Source: Gammaproteobacteria bacterium
Lineage (GTDB): Bacteria > Pseudomonadota > Gammaproteobacteria > Pseudomonadales > Azotimanducaceae
DNA: 64,000 nt
Assembly (NCBI GenBank): GCA_009839505.1
Contig: VXPO01000036.1
Coordinates: forward strand, 62,001 to 126,000
Direction: 5' to 3'
The notes beneath the pieces are model-generated. The model was not told the origin of the DNA. It ran no database searches and was given only the letters and a program-made list of their open reading frames with translations. The number at the start of each line of letters is the position of its first letter. The stretch's first letter is position 1. Of the stretch, positions 22,661 through 32,965 are shown piece by piece. Made by a program: the position numbers and the translations under genes.

Positions 22661-22770
22661 CCGTAAGGGCGACCGCGCGCCCTGGCGGGCGCGTTGTGGT
22701 CGCCCGTGGTCGTTCAACGCACTGGTGGGATCCATGATCGACGGCTTTGGGGCGCTACGGGTTGCGCCCC
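22661..22770. repeat. Dispersed hairpin repeat with right-hand module, between slmA and pyrE
   Basis: CCGTAAGGGCGACCGCGCGCCC, TGGC loop, then GGGCGCGTTGTGGTCGCCC (22661-22705) is the best-formed copy; nearly the same sequence recurs inverted at 37194-37238. The module GGCTTTGGGGCGCTACGGGT (22742-22761) follows, as at 16704-16723. Together they fill the space between the convergent slmA and pyrE; no gene is present. Confidence 0.8.
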
Positions 22771-23424
22771 TCAGCGTATCTGCCGGCGGTACTGCGACAG
22801 TCGCCGCCATTGCCCGGACTGGCTCGGGTCGGCACCTAGATAGTCGACGACGTCGTCCAGATTCGCGACACAGCGGACAGGGACGTTGAAGATGCTCTCC
22901 AGTACTCGCACCGCCGTCTGATCCCCGTCCGCCGCCGGCTCCTGACGATCAAGGGCGAGGATAACGCCGACCACTTCACCGCCGGCCTCGGTGATCATCG
23001 CGAAGGCTTCGCGCTTGGCCGTGCCGTCGGTTACCACGTCGTCTACGATGGCCACCTTGCGGCCCGCCATCGAGGCGCCCACCAGGAGGCCGCCTTCGCC
23101 GTGGTCCTTGACTTCCTTGCGGTTGAAAGCCGCCCCGATTTCGACGCCGTGGTCCCGTGCAAGGGCGATGGCTGTCGCCGTGGCTATGGGTATGCCCTTG
23201 TAGGCGGGGCCGAACAGGACGTCGGGCCGTGTGGGTAGGGCGAGGGTCTCGAATGCGTAGGCGGAGCCGAGCACGGCCAAGCCCGCACCGTCGGCGATCG
23301 CACCTAGGTTGAAGAAGTACGGGCTGCTCCGGCCCGACTTGAGGACGAAATCGCCAAAGGTCAGCACGCCGCGGTCGATCATCTCGCGGACGAACGCCGC
23401 CGCCCGCTGGTCGCGTTCGGTCAT
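22771..23424 (-). CDS. pyrE: Orotate phosphoribosyltransferase
   Basis: A 217-residue type I phosphoribosyltransferase of pyrimidine synthesis. GDFVLKSGRSSPYFFNLG at about 24-41, AYKGIPIATATA, the catalytic loop FNRKEVKDHGEGG and the PRPP motif VAIVDDVVTDGTA are all present. ATG 23424, 6 nt downstream of rph on the minus strand, the standard rph-pyrE pair. Confidence 0.96.
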   Translation of the reverse strand: MTERDQRAAAFVREMIDRGVLTFGDFVLKSGRSSPYFFNLGAIADGAGLAVLGSAYAFETLALPTRPDVLFGPAYKGIPIATATAIALARDHGVEIGAAFNRKEVKDHGEGGLLVGASMAGRKVAIVDDVVTDGTAKREAFAMITEAGGEVVGVILALDRQEPAADGDQTAVRVLESIFNVPVRCVANLDDVVDYLGADPSQSGQWRRLSQYRRQIR

Positions 23425-23430
23425 GGAAAC

Positions 23431-24138
23431 CTATGCACCCAAGGCACCTTGCTGGGCGTCGAACAGACGACCGATGCCGAGTTCCGCCAGGGACAGCATT
23501 TGGTCTAGGGCGGCACGCTCGAAAGCACCGTTTTCGGCGGTTCCCTGGATCTCGATGAAGCCCTTTTCGCGCATCATCACGACGTTCATATCGGTCTCGG
23601 CCTTGGAATCCTCGGCGTAGTCGAGGTCTAGGACACAAAGGCCGCGGTAGATGCCGACGGAAACGGAAGCCACCAGGCCCACGAAGGCGTCCGGCGCAAC
23701 TCGCTGCAACGCTTCCGCCAAGGCGACGCAGCCACCGGTAATGGACGCCGTGCGCGTTCCACCGTCCGCCTGGATCACGTCGCAGTCGATCCTCACCGTG
23801 CGTTCGCCCAGCGCTCGCAGATCGACGGCCGCGCGTAGCGAGCGCCCGATCAGGCGTTGAATCTCCACGGTCCTTCCGCCCTGCTTGCCGCGAGCCGCCT
23901 CCCGGTCGGTGCGCCTGTGCGTCGCGGCGGGCAGCATGCCGTACTCCGCCGTGATCCAGCCGCGTCCTTGGCCGCGCATGAATTGCGGAACCTGGGCCTC
24001 GACGCTCGCCGAGCAGATGACCTTGGTATCGCCGAACTCGACGAGCACGGAACCAGCCGCGTGTTTCAGGAACCTCCGGGTGATACGGACGGGGCGCGGC
24101 TCATCCGCAGCGCGCCCGCTGGGCCGGTTGACATCCAT
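23431..24138 (-). CDS. rph: Ribonuclease PH
   Basis: A 235-residue phosphorolytic exoribonuclease that trims tRNA 3' ends. [19 protein letters not shown] opens the protein, followed by [65 protein letters not shown] and [18 protein letters not shown], all invariant in RNase PH. ATG 24138 with AGGAGGATT upstream. It diverges from yicC across about 80 nt that contain a palindromic ATTATAAT box. Confidence 0.97.
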   Translation of the reverse strand: MDVNRPSGRAADEPRPVRITRRFLKHAAGSVLVEFGDTKVICSASVEAQVPQFMRGQGRGWITAEYGMLPAATHRRTDREAARGKQGGRTVEIQRLIGRSLRAAVDLRALGERTVRIDCDVIQADGGTRTASITGGCVALAEALQRVAPDAFVGLVASVSVGIYRGLCVLDLDYAEDSKAETDMNVVMMREKGFIEIQGTAENGAFERAALDQMLSLAELGIGRLFDAQQGALGA

Positions 24139-24204
24139 GGAACAGAATCCTCCTGACGTCCCGCCTTAGCGCACCGCGGAGCGGCCGCGTCGTCGCGGGC
24201 GGGA

Positions 24205-24212
24205 ATTATAAT
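24205..24212. promoter_or_regulatory. Palindromic ATTATAAT -10 box between rph and yicC
   Basis: In an otherwise very G+C-rich spacer, ATTATAAT reads TATAAT on both strands (24207-24212 plus; 24210-24205 minus). On the plus strand the A of the yicC ATG (24219) is the seventh base after the box, i.e. at the expected transcription start. On the minus strand it would give rph a leader of about 60 nt. No clear -35 hexamer is visible on either side. Confidence 0.5.
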
Positions 24213-24218
24213 GCGTCC

Positions 24219-25067
24219 ATGGTGGCCAGCATGACGGCATTCGGACGCGCCGGGGACGATCTGGTCGATTGGGAGATTCGTTCGATCAATCACCGCTACC
24301 TGGAAATCTCCATCCGCCTCCCCGAGCCGTTTCGCGACCTTGAACAAACACTTCGCGAAGTCGCGGCGGCGCGCCTGCGACGCGGCAAGGTGGATGCCAC
24401 GCTGCGGTTGGCCCGCCAGGCGACTATCGTCCCGCGATTGAACGAAGACGCGTTCGCAGAAGTTCTGGGCGTGGTCGACGACGCGCGCCGTCGCCTCGGC
24501 CATAGTGGAACCGTTGACGCGGTGGAACTCCTCCGCTGGCCCGGCGTCATGCAGGACGATCCGGACAACGTCGCCCGCTTCAAGGAAGCGGCCTGCACCC
24601 GCTTCGTAGCGGCCGTCGACGACCTGATCGCCCACCGCAACAGTGAGGGTGCGCAGTTGGAAGCGCTGCTGCGCGATCGCCTGGCCGACGTCGAGCGCAC
24701 GGCGGCAGCGGTTGGCAAACTGGTCTCCGACCAGGCCGAGGCGCTGCGCGACAGGCTCTCCAAGCGCGCCATGGAGCTCGGGGCGCGGGTCGAAGTTGAC
24801 CGCCTGGAGCAGGAGGTCGCCTTGCTGGCGCAGAAAAGCGACGTGTTCGAGGAACTCGACCGCCTGAATATCCATGTCGCTGAAGCTCGCAGGAGCCTTG
24901 ACGGCGACGAACCCTGCGGTCGACGCTTGGATTTCCTCACCCAGGAGATGAACCGCGAGGCGAATACTCTCGCGGCGAAGTCGGTACTACCCGATGCTGC
25001 GCGCCTGGCGGTGGATCTCAAGGTGACGATCGACCAGATGCGCGAACAGGCCCAGAACATCGAGTGA
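24219..25067 (+). CDS. yicC: YicC-family endoribonuclease-like protein
   Basis: A 282-residue YicC protein: MTAFGRAGDDL and WEIRSINHRYLEISIRLPE at the N-terminus and the conserved C-terminal block GRRLDFLTQEMNREANTLAAK. E. coli YicC has been described as an RNase acting on RNA; details for this organism are inferred. Position between rph and gmk is conserved. ATG 24219 has no ribosome-binding site and starts at the predicted transcription start, so the message may be leaderless. Its stop overlaps the gmk start. Confidence 0.92.
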   Translation: MVASMTAFGRAGDDLVDWEIRSINHRYLEISIRLPEPFRDLEQTLREVAAARLRRGKVDATLRLARQATIVPRLNEDAFAEVLGVVDDARRRLGHSGTVDAVELLRWPGVMQDDPDNVARFKEAACTRFVAAVDDLIAHRNSEGAQLEALLRDRLADVERTAAAVGKLVSDQAEALRDRLSKRAMELGARVEVDRLEQEVALLAQKSDVFEELDRLNIHVAEARRSLDGDEPCGRRLDFLTQEMNREANTLAAKSVLPDAARLAVDLKVTIDQMREQAQNIE

Positions 25068-25717
25068 CGGCAAGCCCTGCCAAGAGCGGTTCGCCGCCGA
25101 CGGACCGCGGACGCCTGTTCGTGGTTTCCGCCCCGTCCGGTGCGGGCAAGACGAGCCTGATCCGGAGGCTGGTGGACAACGATGACTCGCTCTCGGTCTC
25201 CGTGTCGCACACGACGCGACCGAAGCGCGCCGACGAGGTTGACGGCGAGCACTACCACTTCGTCGACCGCCGTGTGTTCGACGCGCTACGGGCCGCAGGG
25301 GAGTTCCTGGAGTGGGCCCAGGTGTTCGACAACGCCTACGGGACCTCGCGCCAAGCCGTGGAGACCACCCTCGAAGCCGGCCGCGACGTGGTCCTCGAGA
25401 TCGATTGGCAAGGTGCGGGCCAGGTTCGCGAGCGTTGGCCGGGAGCGGTGTCGATCTTCGTCCTCCCGCCCTCACGCGAAGCCCTCATGGAGCGCCTGAC
25501 CGGGCGCGCCCAGGACAGTCGCGAAGTGATCGACAGGCGCTTCCGGCAAGCCGTGGAGGACATGTCGCACCACGCCGAGTTCGATCACACGATCGTCAAC
25601 GACGACTTCGCCGATGCCGTCCGCGAACTTGCACGGATCGTCCAAGCTATCCGCGATGGGTCGGAAATACCCGCGACGGATCACTCCGCGCTGCTGCACG
25701 AGCTTCTCGCCGATTGA
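25064..25717 (+). CDS. gmk: Guanylate kinase
   Basis: A 217-residue enzyme phosphorylating GMP to GDP. P-loop SAPSGAGKTSLI near 22-33, GMP-binding SVSHTTRPKRADEVDGEHYHF, FLEWAQVFDNAYGT and IDWQGAGQV (usually DIDWQGA) are present. GTG 25064 forms a GTGA overlap with yicC; about 15 N-terminal residues precede the family core. The 160 nt after it hold a hairpin repeat and the rpoZ leader. Confidence 0.96.
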   Translation: MTASPAKSGSPPTDRGRLFVVSAPSGAGKTSLIRRLVDNDDSLSVSVSHTTRPKRADEVDGEHYHFVDRRVFDALRAAGEFLEWAQVFDNAYGTSRQAVETTLEAGRDVVLEIDWQGAGQVRERWPGAVSIFVLPPSREALMERLTGRAQDSREVIDRRFRQAVEDMSHHAEFDHTIVNDDFADAVRELARIVQAIRDGSEIPATDHSALLHELLAD

Positions 25718-25768
25718 TTGCGTCTTGGTTGCCCGTGCCAGTCACCGCACTGGTGTCGGTTTGGCCAA

Positions 25769-25816
25769 GGCGGGCGACCGCGCGCCCTGACGGTCGCGTT
25801 AGGGTCGCCCCTACGG
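25769..25816. repeat. Dispersed hairpin repeat, copy between gmk and rpoZ
   Basis: GGCGGGCGACCGCGCGCCC, TGAC, then GGTCGCGTTAGGGTCGCCCCTACGG. Same family as the copies at 22661 and 37194 with changes in both arms. The flank TGCCAGTCACCGCACTGGTG (25736-25755) resembles the spacer CGTTCAACGCACTGGTG of the 22661 copy. Here the element is between co-oriented genes and does not touch a stop codon. Confidence 0.7.
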
Positions 25817-25877
25817 ACAGCGTTTTCGCTGTAAACTCCGCACACTGCGAGTACGAATCTCCGAAGGAGAACGACCC

Positions 25878-26159
25878 ATGGCCCGCGTTACCGTTGAAGA
25901 TTGCCTGGAACATGTCGACAACCGGTTCGACCTCGTCATGCGAGCCAGCCGCCGTGCGCGGCAAATGCATCACGGCGTGGAGCCGCTCCTTCCGGACGAG
26001 AACGACAAGGCGACGGTGATCGCACTGCGGGAAATCGCCGACGGCTTGATCACCGACGAGGTGCTCGACGCGGCGGACGTTGTGCCCATCGACGACGAGG
26101 AGGAGCCCCTCCAGATGCCCTACGGCGGCTTGGGAGATGACCGAGCAGACGACTTCTGA
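25878..26159 (+). CDS. rpoZ: DNA-directed RNA polymerase omega subunit
   Basis: A 93-residue Rpo[21 protein letters not shown] followed by [33 protein letters not shown], the conserved omega core. It assists assembly of the beta' subunit and contributes to (p)ppGpp binding. Start ATG 25878 with GAAGGAG 9 nt upstream. spoT begins inside its last eight codons. Confidence 0.96.
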   Translation: MARVTVEDCLEHVDNRFDLVMRASRRARQMHHGVEPLLPDENDKATVIALREIADGLITDEVLDAADVVPIDDEEEPLQMPYGGLGDDRADDF

Positions 26160-28500
26160 GATTGGCCCGCCAGGCGGAGCCACACTAGCCGCGCGCCACG
26201 CCACAGCCGAGGTCGCGGTCGGCGGTAGTGCAGAGAGTGCCGAGAGAGCCAAGGGCCGCAAGAACAAGAGCCTCAAGAACAAGCCCCAAAAGAAACCCTC
26301 GCAACCCCGCGAGTCCTACTTCCAGAACCAGCTGCGCGTGCAGGCCACCGAAGTGGCCGTTCCCGCGACCCTCGACGATCTGCTCGCGACCCTCGGAAGC
26401 TACCTGCCCGATGACGAGGTGGAGGCCGTCGAACGCGCCTATCACTTCGCCGAGACTGCCCACGAGGGCCAGTTCCGCCGCACCGGGCATCAGTACATCA
26501 CCCACCCACTTGCGGTTGCCGCCATCCTTGCGGACATGCGCATGGACCACCAGTCGATCATGGCGGCCGTCATGCACGACGTGCTCGAGGACACGGGCGT
26601 ATCCAAGACCAAGCTCGCCAAGTCGTTCGGCAAGGAGGTGGCGGAGATCGTCGACGGCGTCTCCAAACTGGCGACGATCTTCAACACCCGTGCGGAAGCC
26701 CAAGCGGAGAACTTCCAGAAGATGGCCATGGCCACGGCCAGGGATCTGCGCGTCATCCTGGTGAAACTGGCCGACCGGCTGCACAACATGCGCACGATCG
26801 GCGTCATGCCACCGAACAAGCGCAAGGGCATCGCCCGTGAGACGCTGGACTTCTACGCTCCCATCGCCAATCGGCTGGGGATGAACACGATGCGCCTGGA
26901 GTTCGAGGAACTCGCATTCCAAGCGCTCTACCCGCTGCGCGCCGACCGCATCAGCCGTGCCGTCGCTTCGGCCACCGGGCGCCGCAAGTCCCTGCTCAAA
27001 CAGTTGCAGCGGTCGATCGAAGCGAGCCTGCACCGGGAAGGGATCGACGCCAAGGTGATCGGCCGGCAGAAGCACCTGTACTCGATCTACCGGAAGATGA
27101 AGACCCAGCGCAAGTCGTTCGCGGATCTCATGGACGTGTTCGGCTTCCGCATCATCGTCGACCGCGCAGACACCTGCTACCGGGCGCTGGGCGTGGTGCA
27201 CAACCTCTACAAGCCGGTACTGAGCCGGTTCAAGGACTACATCGCCATCCCCAAGGCCAACGGCTACCAATCCCTGCATACCGCGCTGGTCGGCATGCAC
27301 GGCGTGCCCATCGAGGTGCAGATCCGCACTCGCCAGATGGACACGATGGCGGAGCAGGGGATCGCCGGACACTGGCTCTACAAGAACGACCTCGCAGCGC
27401 AAGGCAGCCACGTTCGCGCTCGGCAGTGGGTCGCGGGGCTGCTCGACCTGCAGCAGCGTGCCGGGGACTCGCTGGAGTTCATCGAGAGCCTGAAGATCGA
27501 CCTGTTCCCGGACGAGGTCTACGTGTTCACCCCCAAGGGCGAGATCCTGGAACTGCCCCGGGGAGCGTGCGCCATCGACTTCGCCTACGCGATCCACACG
27601 GATATCGGCAACCACTGCGTCGCCTGCCGCATCGACCGCAGCCTGGCACCACTTTCGGCGATACTCGATTCGGGCCAGACCGTGGAGATCATTACCGCCG
27701 CGGATGCCAGACCGAGTCCCGACTGGCTGACGTTCACGGTGTCCAGCCGAGCGCGGTCAGCCATACGCCAAGCCCTCAAGGTACAGCAGCGGTCCGAGTC
27801 CGTACGCCTCGGACGACGCCTGCTGGACCGTTCCCTGCGCAACGCCAACACCACCATCAAGGCGCTGGACTTCCGCCGGCTCCGCTCGGTCTTCCGGGAG
27901 TTCGGGGTGCGCAAGCTGGACGACCTGCTGGCCGAGATCGGTATCGGCAACCTGATGGCCTACGCGGTCGCCCAAAGGCTGCTGGCGGCCGACAATCCCG
28001 CCTACGAGGCGGTGGACATCGAGGGTGGCGGCCCGGTTGCCATCCGCGGAGGCGAGGGATTGGTGATCACCTATGCCCGGTGCTGCGGTCCCGTGCCGGG
28101 GGATCACGTGGTCGGCCACATGACGCCGGGCAAAGGACTGGTGGTCCACGTCGAGACCTGCAACAACGTCGGTGAACTCAGGCGCAAGAACCCCCGCGAG
28201 ATCATCCCCTCCCGCTGGGCGACACGCATCCAAGGCGAATTCGAAACCACCCTGGACATCGCGGTGAATCGGCGAAAGGGCGTGATCGCCGAACTCGCCA
28301 ACGGCGTGAACAGTGCCGACGCGGGCATCAACAACATCGTCGTGGACGAGCGCTCGGCGGAACTGTCGAGCATTCGCCTCGAACTGTCCGTGCACGACAA
28401 GGAACACCTGGATCGAGTTCGCCAGCGGCTGCTCTCGATCCCAGCCGTTCAGACCGTGGACCGACTGGTCGGTCCGGAACGCGCCGGCGAGGCGGCGTGA
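26137..28500 (+). CDS. spoT: Bifunctional (p)ppGpp synthetase / hydrolase
   Basis: A 787-residue RelA/SpoT-type enzyme. A Lys-rich stretch (about 37-55) precedes the HD hydrolase with HDVLED at 146-151, the synthetase domain with [18 protein letters not shown] near 365-382, the TGS domain ([17 protein letters not shown], about 462-478) and a C-terminal ACT domain (from about 705). The intact HD motif indicates hydrolase activity; the rpoZ-spoT position identifies it as SpoT rather than RelA. ATG 26137 lies within rpoZ; an in-frame start at 26080 would lie even deeper in rpoZ and adds nothing conserved. The N-terminus is longer and more basic than in E. coli SpoT. Confidence 0.95.
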   Translation: MTEQTTSEIGPPGGATLAARHATAEVAVGGSAESAERAKGRKNKSLKNKPQKKPSQPRESYFQNQLRVQATEVAVPATLDDLLATLGSYLPDDEVEAVERAYHFAETAHEGQFRRTGHQYITHPLAVAAILADMRMDHQSIMAAVMHDVLEDTGVSKTKLAKSFGKEVAEIVDGVSKLATIFNTRAEAQAENFQKMAMATARDLRVILVKLADRLHNMRTIGVMPPNKRKGIARETLDFYAPIANRLGMNTMRLEFEELAFQALYPLRADRISRAVASATGRRKSLLKQLQRSIEASLHREGIDAKVIGRQKHLYSIYRKMKTQRKSFADLMDVFGFRIIVDRADTCYRALGVVHNLYKPVLSRFKDYIAIPKANGYQSLHTALVGMHGVPIEVQIRTRQMDTMAEQGIAGHWLYKNDLAAQGSHVRARQWVAGLLDLQQRAGDSLEFIESLKIDLFPDEVYVFTPKGEILELPRGACAIDFAYAIHTDIGNHCVACRIDRSLAPLSAILDSGQTVEIITAADARPSPDWLTFTVSSRARSAIRQALKVQQRSESVRLGRRLLDRSLRNANTTIKALDFRRLRSVFREFGVRKLDDLLAEIGIGNLMAYAVAQRLLAADNPAYEAVDIEGGGPVAIRGGEGLVITYARCCGPVPGDHVVGHMTPGKGLVVHVETCNNVGELRRKNPREIIPSRWATRIQGEFETTLDIAVNRRKGVIAELANGVNSADAGINNIVVDERSAELSSIRLELSVHDKEHLDRVRQRLLSIPAVQTVDRLVGPERAGEAA

Positions 28501-28540
28501 GCGCCGTCGGGATGGCAGAGGAAACCGGGCTCGGACGCCG

Positions 28541-28924
28541 ATGAGTCGCAGGGCCATTCACACCGACGGGGCCCCAGAGGCCATCGGCACTTATTCCCAG
28601 GCGCTGGCCGTCGACCGGACCGTCTACCTCTCGGGGCAGATTCCATTGGACCCGGAATCCATGGAGATCGTCGCCGGGGACACGCGGGCGCAGGTCGAGC
28701 AGGTGCTCGCCAACCTGGAAGCCGTGGCGGCGGCAGCCGGCGGCAGCCTCGGCGACATCGCCAAGCTGACCGTGTACCTCACGGACCTGGGGGACTTCAC
28801 GACGGTCAATGAAGTCATGGCGGAGCACTTCGAAGAGCCTTATCCGGCGCGCGCCGCCGTGGAGGTCGCAGCACTGCCCCGGGGTGCCCGGGTGGAGATC
28901 GACGCGGTCCTCGTGCTGCGCTGA
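28541..28924 (+). CDS. ridA: RidA-family enamine/imine deaminase
   Basis: A 127-residue trimeric-type protein with [48 protein letters not shown] and the C-terminal [21 protein letters not shown], where the Arg equivalent to Arg105 binds substrate carboxylate. RidA removes reactive 2-aminoacrylate made by PLP enzymes. ATG 28541; spoT-ridA-recG is a conserved order. The stop and the recG ATG overlap (TGATG). Confidence 0.95.
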   Translation: MSRRAIHTDGAPEAIGTYSQALAVDRTVYLSGQIPLDPESMEIVAGDTRAQVEQVLANLEAVAAAAGGSLGDIAKLTVYLTDLGDFTTVNEVMAEHFEEPYPARAAVEVAALPRGARVEIDAVLVLR

Positions 28925-30978
28925 TGACCCCGCCGAACCGAGACCGGTTCAGCGCTCCCGTCACCGACCTGCCCGGCGTGGGACCGGGAACGGCCGAGAA
29001 GCTCGCCCGGCTCAACGTCGAAACCGTAGGGGACCTGATCCTCCACCTTCCCTACCGCTACCAGGATCGAACCCGATCGGTGCCCTTCGACGAGTTGGAA
29101 CCGGGCAGCGAATGCCTGATCACCGGTCGAGTCACCTCCTCGGGCATCGCCTATGGTCGACGGCGATCGCTGCTGACACGGCTGACCGACGAACGTGGCA
29201 CCCTGACGATCCGGCTGTTCCACTTCTCGCGCCGCCAAGAGCAGGGCATTCGCCCCGGCATGTGGATGCGTTGCTTCGGCGAAGTCCGGATGGGTCCGGC
29301 GGGCAAGGAGATGGTCCACCCGGAATACCGGATGCACCGCGACCAGCCGCCCCCGGCTGCCGCGGAACTGACCCCGGTCTACGGCGCGACCCAGGGCCTG
29401 ACGTCGGCCCGGATCGGCAAATGGGTGGCCGCGGCGCTCGCTCGCTGTGGCGAGGTGAGGGCAAGCCGCCTGCCGGATGACGACTTTCCGGAACTGATGG
29501 ATGCGATCCGCTACCTGCATGGACCCACCGGCGACACCGGCCATGCCGACCCGCAACGGCTGCAGGCCGCACGGGAACGGGTGGCGCTCGACGAGCTCAC
29601 CGGCTACTTCCTGGTGATGAAGCGCCGTCATGCCCTGCTCGACAAGGAGACCACCCGGGCGCTTCCTTCGGGGCCGAGGTTGGGCCGTGCGCTGCTCACG
29701 GCACTCGGCTTCCGCCTCACCCGCGCCCAGGCCCGGGTGACGGGAGAAGTGCTGAACGACCTTGCCCGGCAACGGCCGATGATGCGCCTGCTGCAGGGCG
29801 ACGTGGGTTCCGGCAAGACGGTCGTCGCCGCCTTCGCCGCCATTCGCGCGGCCGAGCACGGCTGCCAAACGGCCATCATGGCGCCCACCGAGATACTGGC
29901 CGAACAGCACTTCGAAACCCTGAGCACCTGGCTCTCTCCTCTCGGCATCGGCGTGGGGCTGCTCACCGGACGGCAGAGCGCGGCCGAACGGCGCGCCCGC
30001 CTCGCGGCGGTCAAGGACGGCAGCGACCTGGTCTCGGTGGGTACCCACGCGCTGTTCCAGACCGGTGTCGAATTCCACGAACTCGCCCTCGCCATCATCG
30101 ACGAGCAGCACCGTTTCGGTGTCCATCAGCGGATGCAGCTGCGCGACAAGGGTCGCCTGCCTCACCAACTGATCATGACGGCCACGCCCATACCCCGGAC
30201 GCTCACCATGGCGTTGTACGCGGACATGGATGTCTCGACCATCGACGAGTTGCCGCCGGGGCGGCTGCCGGTGCGCACCCACGGCGCGGCGATGTCGCGT
30301 CGGGACGAGGTGATCGAGCGCGTCCACGGCTGGTGCAGGTCCGGTCGCCAAGGCTACTGGGTGTGCACCACCATCGAGGACGACGACGAGAACGAACTGA
30401 ATGCCGCAGAGTCCGTCTACGCTGAACTTGCAGCCCACATGCCCGGGCTACGGTTCGGTCTTGTCCACGGCCGGATGCCCCCCACCGAGAAGAACGCCGT
30501 GATGGCGGACTTCAAGGCCGGCGAGATCGACATCCTGGTGGCGACGACGGTGATCGAAGTCGGTGTCGATGTTCCCAACGCGTCGGTCATGGTGGTCGAC
30601 AATGCCGAACGGCTCGGCCTCGCGCAGCTGCACCAACTGCGAGGTCGGGTCGGGCGGGGATCGATGCAGGCGACGTGCATCCTGCTCTACGAGGCGCCGC
30701 TCAGCGCCTTCGCCCGCGAGCGCCTGGCCGTGATGCGCGACACCACCGACGGCTTCAAGATCGCCGAGAAGGACTTGGAACTCCGCGGTCCCGGGGACAT
30801 CCTCGGCACCCGCCAGACCGGCGAGGAGACGTTCAAACTGGCGGATCTCGGCACCCACCGCCATCTGGTACCCCGGGCGATGGCCCTCGGCGATCGGCTG
30901 GTGACCGAGGATCCACAAACCGCCGAGACGATCATCGCGACCTGGAGCGGCCCGGAGGCGGAGTACGCGACCGTTTGA
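28924..30978 (+). CDS. recG: ATP-dependent DNA helicase RecG
   Basis: A 684-residue branched-DNA helicase. The wedge/OB domain occupies the first third (LPGVGPGTAEKLARLNV; ECLITGRVTSSG), followed by helicase motifs LLQGDVGSGKTVVAAFAA near 289-306, MAPTEILAEQH, DEQHRFGVHQR near 393, TATPIPRTLTMALYADMD and LHQLRGRVGRG. It remodels stalled forks and Holliday junctions. It ends 1 nt from the convergent nicotinamidase-like gene. Confidence 0.97.
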   Translation: MTPPNRDRFSAPVTDLPGVGPGTAEKLARLNVETVGDLILHLPYRYQDRTRSVPFDELEPGSECLITGRVTSSGIAYGRRRSLLTRLTDERGTLTIRLFHFSRRQEQGIRPGMWMRCFGEVRMGPAGKEMVHPEYRMHRDQPPPAAAELTPVYGATQGLTSARIGKWVAAALARCGEVRASRLPDDDFPELMDAIRYLHGPTGDTGHADPQRLQAARERVALDELTGYFLVMKRRHALLDKETTRALPSGPRLGRALLTALGFRLTRAQARVTGEVLNDLARQRPMMRLLQGDVGSGKTVVAAFAAIRAAEHGCQTAIMAPTEILAEQHFETLSTWLSPLGIGVGLLTGRQSAAERRARLAAVKDGSDLVSVGTHALFQTGVEFHELALAIIDEQHRFGVHQRMQLRDKGRLPHQLIMTATPIPRTLTMALYADMDVSTIDELPPGRLPVRTHGAAMSRRDEVIERVHGWCRSGRQGYWVCTTIEDDDENELNAAESVYAELAAHMPGLRFGLVHGRMPPTEKNAVMADFKAGEIDILVATTVIEVGVDVPNASVMVVDNAERLGLAQLHQLRGRVGRGSMQATCILLYEAPLSAFARERLAVMRDTTDGFKIAEKDLELRGPGDILGTRQTGEETFKLADLGTHRHLVPRAMALGDRLVTEDPQTAETIIATWSGPEAEYATV

Positions 30979-30979
30979 C

Positions 30980-31606
30980 TCAGCGGACGACCTCCGCCGT
31001 GCCCACGAGCGAGACGCCGCGACTCTGCCAATCGCCCAGGAGGTCGTCCCGGTTGTCCTCGTCGATGGCCCGCACGGCGTCCGTGACCACGGTGAGGGCA
31101 ATCTCGGGATGCCGCGACAGCAGGCCTTCCACCGCGTAGCGGTTGCATACATCCAGGGCGACGCCGTAGAGCACGACTTGATCGGCCCCGAGCGCGTTCA
31201 CGACCGGCTCGACGTTGGGGTTGGTGAATACGTCGAAATAGTGCTTGTGGAAAAGGATGTCGCCGGCATGGCCTTCGAGGCGTTCGAGAACGGTGGCACG
31301 AGGGTCTTCCGGCTCCACCACGAGTACGTCTCGGAGCTCCGTTTCTGGGATGCGCGCCTGGCCCGGTGTGCCACGCAGACAATGCGGCGGGAAGGTGTCG
31401 GAGAAGTCCGGAGCGTCGGAGAGTTCGTCGTCGGTCGGGTCGTGGTTGTCGGAGCTTGCGACGATGCGGACGCCGGTGTCGTGGGCGAAGCGGGTCAGGG
31501 CGGCCAGGTTGGAGACGATGGTTTCGGCACCGCCGACGTAGAGCTTGCCGTCCGGCCGCATGAAGTCGACCTGGGTGTCGACGTCCCAGAACACGCGCGT
31601 CTTCAT
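30980..31606 (-). CDS. Nicotinamidase-like cysteine hydrolase (isochorismatase fold)
   Basis: A 208-residue protein with the nicotinamidase triad: Asp10 or Asp14 in DVDTQVDFM, Lys in FHKHYFDVF near 116, and Cys in YGVALDVCNRYA near 153. SSDNHDP provides the metal-ligand Asp and His. The ATGA overlap with the nicotinate phosphoribosyltransferase gene upstream makes nicotinamide deamination the likely role, so the pair converts nicotinamide to nicotinate mononucleotide for NAD salvage. It is not closely like E. coli PncA, so I leave the symbol blank. Confidence 0.87.
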   Translation of the reverse strand: MKTRVFWDVDTQVDFMRPDGKLYVGGAETIVSNLAALTRFAHDTGVRIVASSDNHDPTDDELSDAPDFSDTFPPHCLRGTPGQARIPETELRDVLVVEPEDPRATVLERLEGHAGDILFHKHYFDVFTNPNVEPVVNALGADQVVLYGVALDVCNRYAVEGLLSRHPEIALTVVTDAVRAIDEDNRDDLLGDWQSRGVSLVGTAEVVR

Positions 31607-32694
31607 GTGACCGCCTCCAGCCGAGGATTGGGATTGAACGTTCGTCCGACCTTGGCGCTGGGCTTGCCGTCGGTGAGCACGATGTCGGCGGTGAAGTCGA
31701 AGTCGCCGTGGTTCGCGACGAGGGATGATCCGACGCCGTAGCTGTCCACCGGGACGCCCAACGCCTCGAACGTGCGGATCTTGTCCACGCCGAAGCCGCC
31801 CGAGGCGACGATGCGCACCGATTCGAAGCCGGCGGCGTCGAGCGCATCGCGGACGTTGTGCACGAGTTGGGGGTTGACGCCACGCGGGTCAAACTGGCCC
31901 ATGGTCGGGATCACGCTCTTGTCCACCAGGGTTCCGGAGGTGTCCAGGCGCACGCCGTACAGCCGTGGACCAAGGGCGCGGGCGACCTCGAGGGCGGTCT
32001 TCACGCTGTCGTTCTCGAAGTCCACGAGCACCACCAGCTGCACGGTCTCCGGGATCCGTTCCGCGAACTTGCTCGCCGCCAGCACCGTGTCGCCCCCGTA
32101 GGCCGCGATCGCCGCATGGGGCACGGTACCGATGCCTTCGCCGCCCCACCAGCGGCCCTGCACGTCCGTGCTCACCGCCGCCGCGCCACCGATGTGAGCC
32201 GCATGGCCATCGCCGGCCTGCACGGTGTAGTGGTCGTGCCGAGCGGGGAAGAACAGCACGTCCTTGGGGGCCGCCGCGTCCACGACGCGTCGGGTCTGGG
32301 TGGCGATGCGCGTTCGCCGGGCAAGGGCACCGAGGTAGAGGGTCTCGAGGTGGGCGAACGTGTCGTAGGGCCCCTCGATGGTCATCACCGTGTCGAACGG
32401 TTCCACGGCGTCGCCGTCGTAGAGAGCACGCACCGTCAACGCTGCCGGATCGTCGCTCGCCAGTTTCAGGATGGCGATGGCCTCGTCCACTCCGCAAAGC
32501 ACGGCGTGAGCTTTGCAGAACACCTGCATCAGGACGTTGGGCGAGTACCCGTCCGCGCGCAGAACGTCGCGCGTGCGAACGAAATACTTGTCGGAATACA
32601 CGCCGGCGCGCATGTCTTCGACCGGAAGTCCGAAGGTATCGGGGGGCAGACGCTGTCGTGGCGGATGGTTGATCGCGTTCTCTATTGACCGCAC
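31603..32694 (-). CDS. Nicotinate phosphoribosyltransferase-family protein
   Basis: About 363 residues. It opens [19 protein letters not shown] and has [92 protein letters not shown] and YGVGSSLV, consistent with the NAPRTase/NadC-like barrel: phosphate-binding glycines and a family His are all visible. It would make nicotinate mononucleotide from nicotinate and PRPP. GTG 32694 is the preferred start; TTG 32733 is possible. It diverges from rubredoxin. Confidence 0.87.
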   Translation of the reverse strand: MRSIENAINHPPRQRLPPDTFGLPVEDMRAGVYSDKYFVRTRDVLRADGYSPNVLMQVFCKAHAVLCGVDEAIAILKLASDDPAALTVRALYDGDAVEPFDTVMTIEGPYDTFAHLETLYLGALARRTRIATQTRRVVDAAAPKDVLFFPARHDHYTVQAGDGHAAHIGGAAAVSTDVQGRWWGGEGIGTVPHAAIAAYGGDTVLAASKFAERIPETVQLVVLVDFENDSVKTALEVARALGPRLYGVRLDTSGTLVDKSVIPTMGQFDPRGVNPQLVHNVRDALDAAGFESVRIVASGGFGVDKIRTFEALGVPVDSYGVGSSLVANHGDFDFTADIVLTDGKPSAKVGRTFNPNPRLEAVT

Positions 32695-32797
32695 CGTAAC
32701 ACGATGGTGCGACAACGCGCGTCGCGCTCGCAAGCAGCCGCTGCTACGCTTCCCGATGCCGGCGTTTGTCGGCGCTCGGCATGCTCAAGGGGACCGG

Positions 32798-32965
32798 ATG
32801 AGGAAGTGGCAGTGCATCGTCTGCGGATGGATCTACGACGAGGCGGAGGGATTCGAAGATGACGGTATTCCGCCCGGTACGGCTTGGGAGGACGTTCCCG
32901 AGGACTTCGTCTGCCCCGAGTGCGGCGTCGGCAAGGAAGACTTCGAGATGATCGAGATCGCGTAG
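32798..32965 (+). CDS. rubA: Rubredoxin
   Basis: A 55-residue one-iron electron carrier. Cys6-x2-Cys9 ([10 protein letters not shown]) and Cys39-x2-Cys42 ([11 protein letters not shown]) bind Fe; [15 protein letters not shown] is the invariant linker. ATG 32798 follows an AAGGGGA site. Position next to ubiA-side genes is conserved in Pseudomonas-like genomes. The stop TAG (32963-32965) is part of a hairpin repeat. Confidence 0.96.
   Translation: MRKWQCIVCGWIYDEAEGFEDDGIPPGTAWEDVPEDFVCPECGVGKEDFEMIEIA

Noticed and set aside
26185..27615. A 476-codon minus-strand open frame.
   Set aside because: Antisense to spoT, which has intact HD and synthetase motifs.
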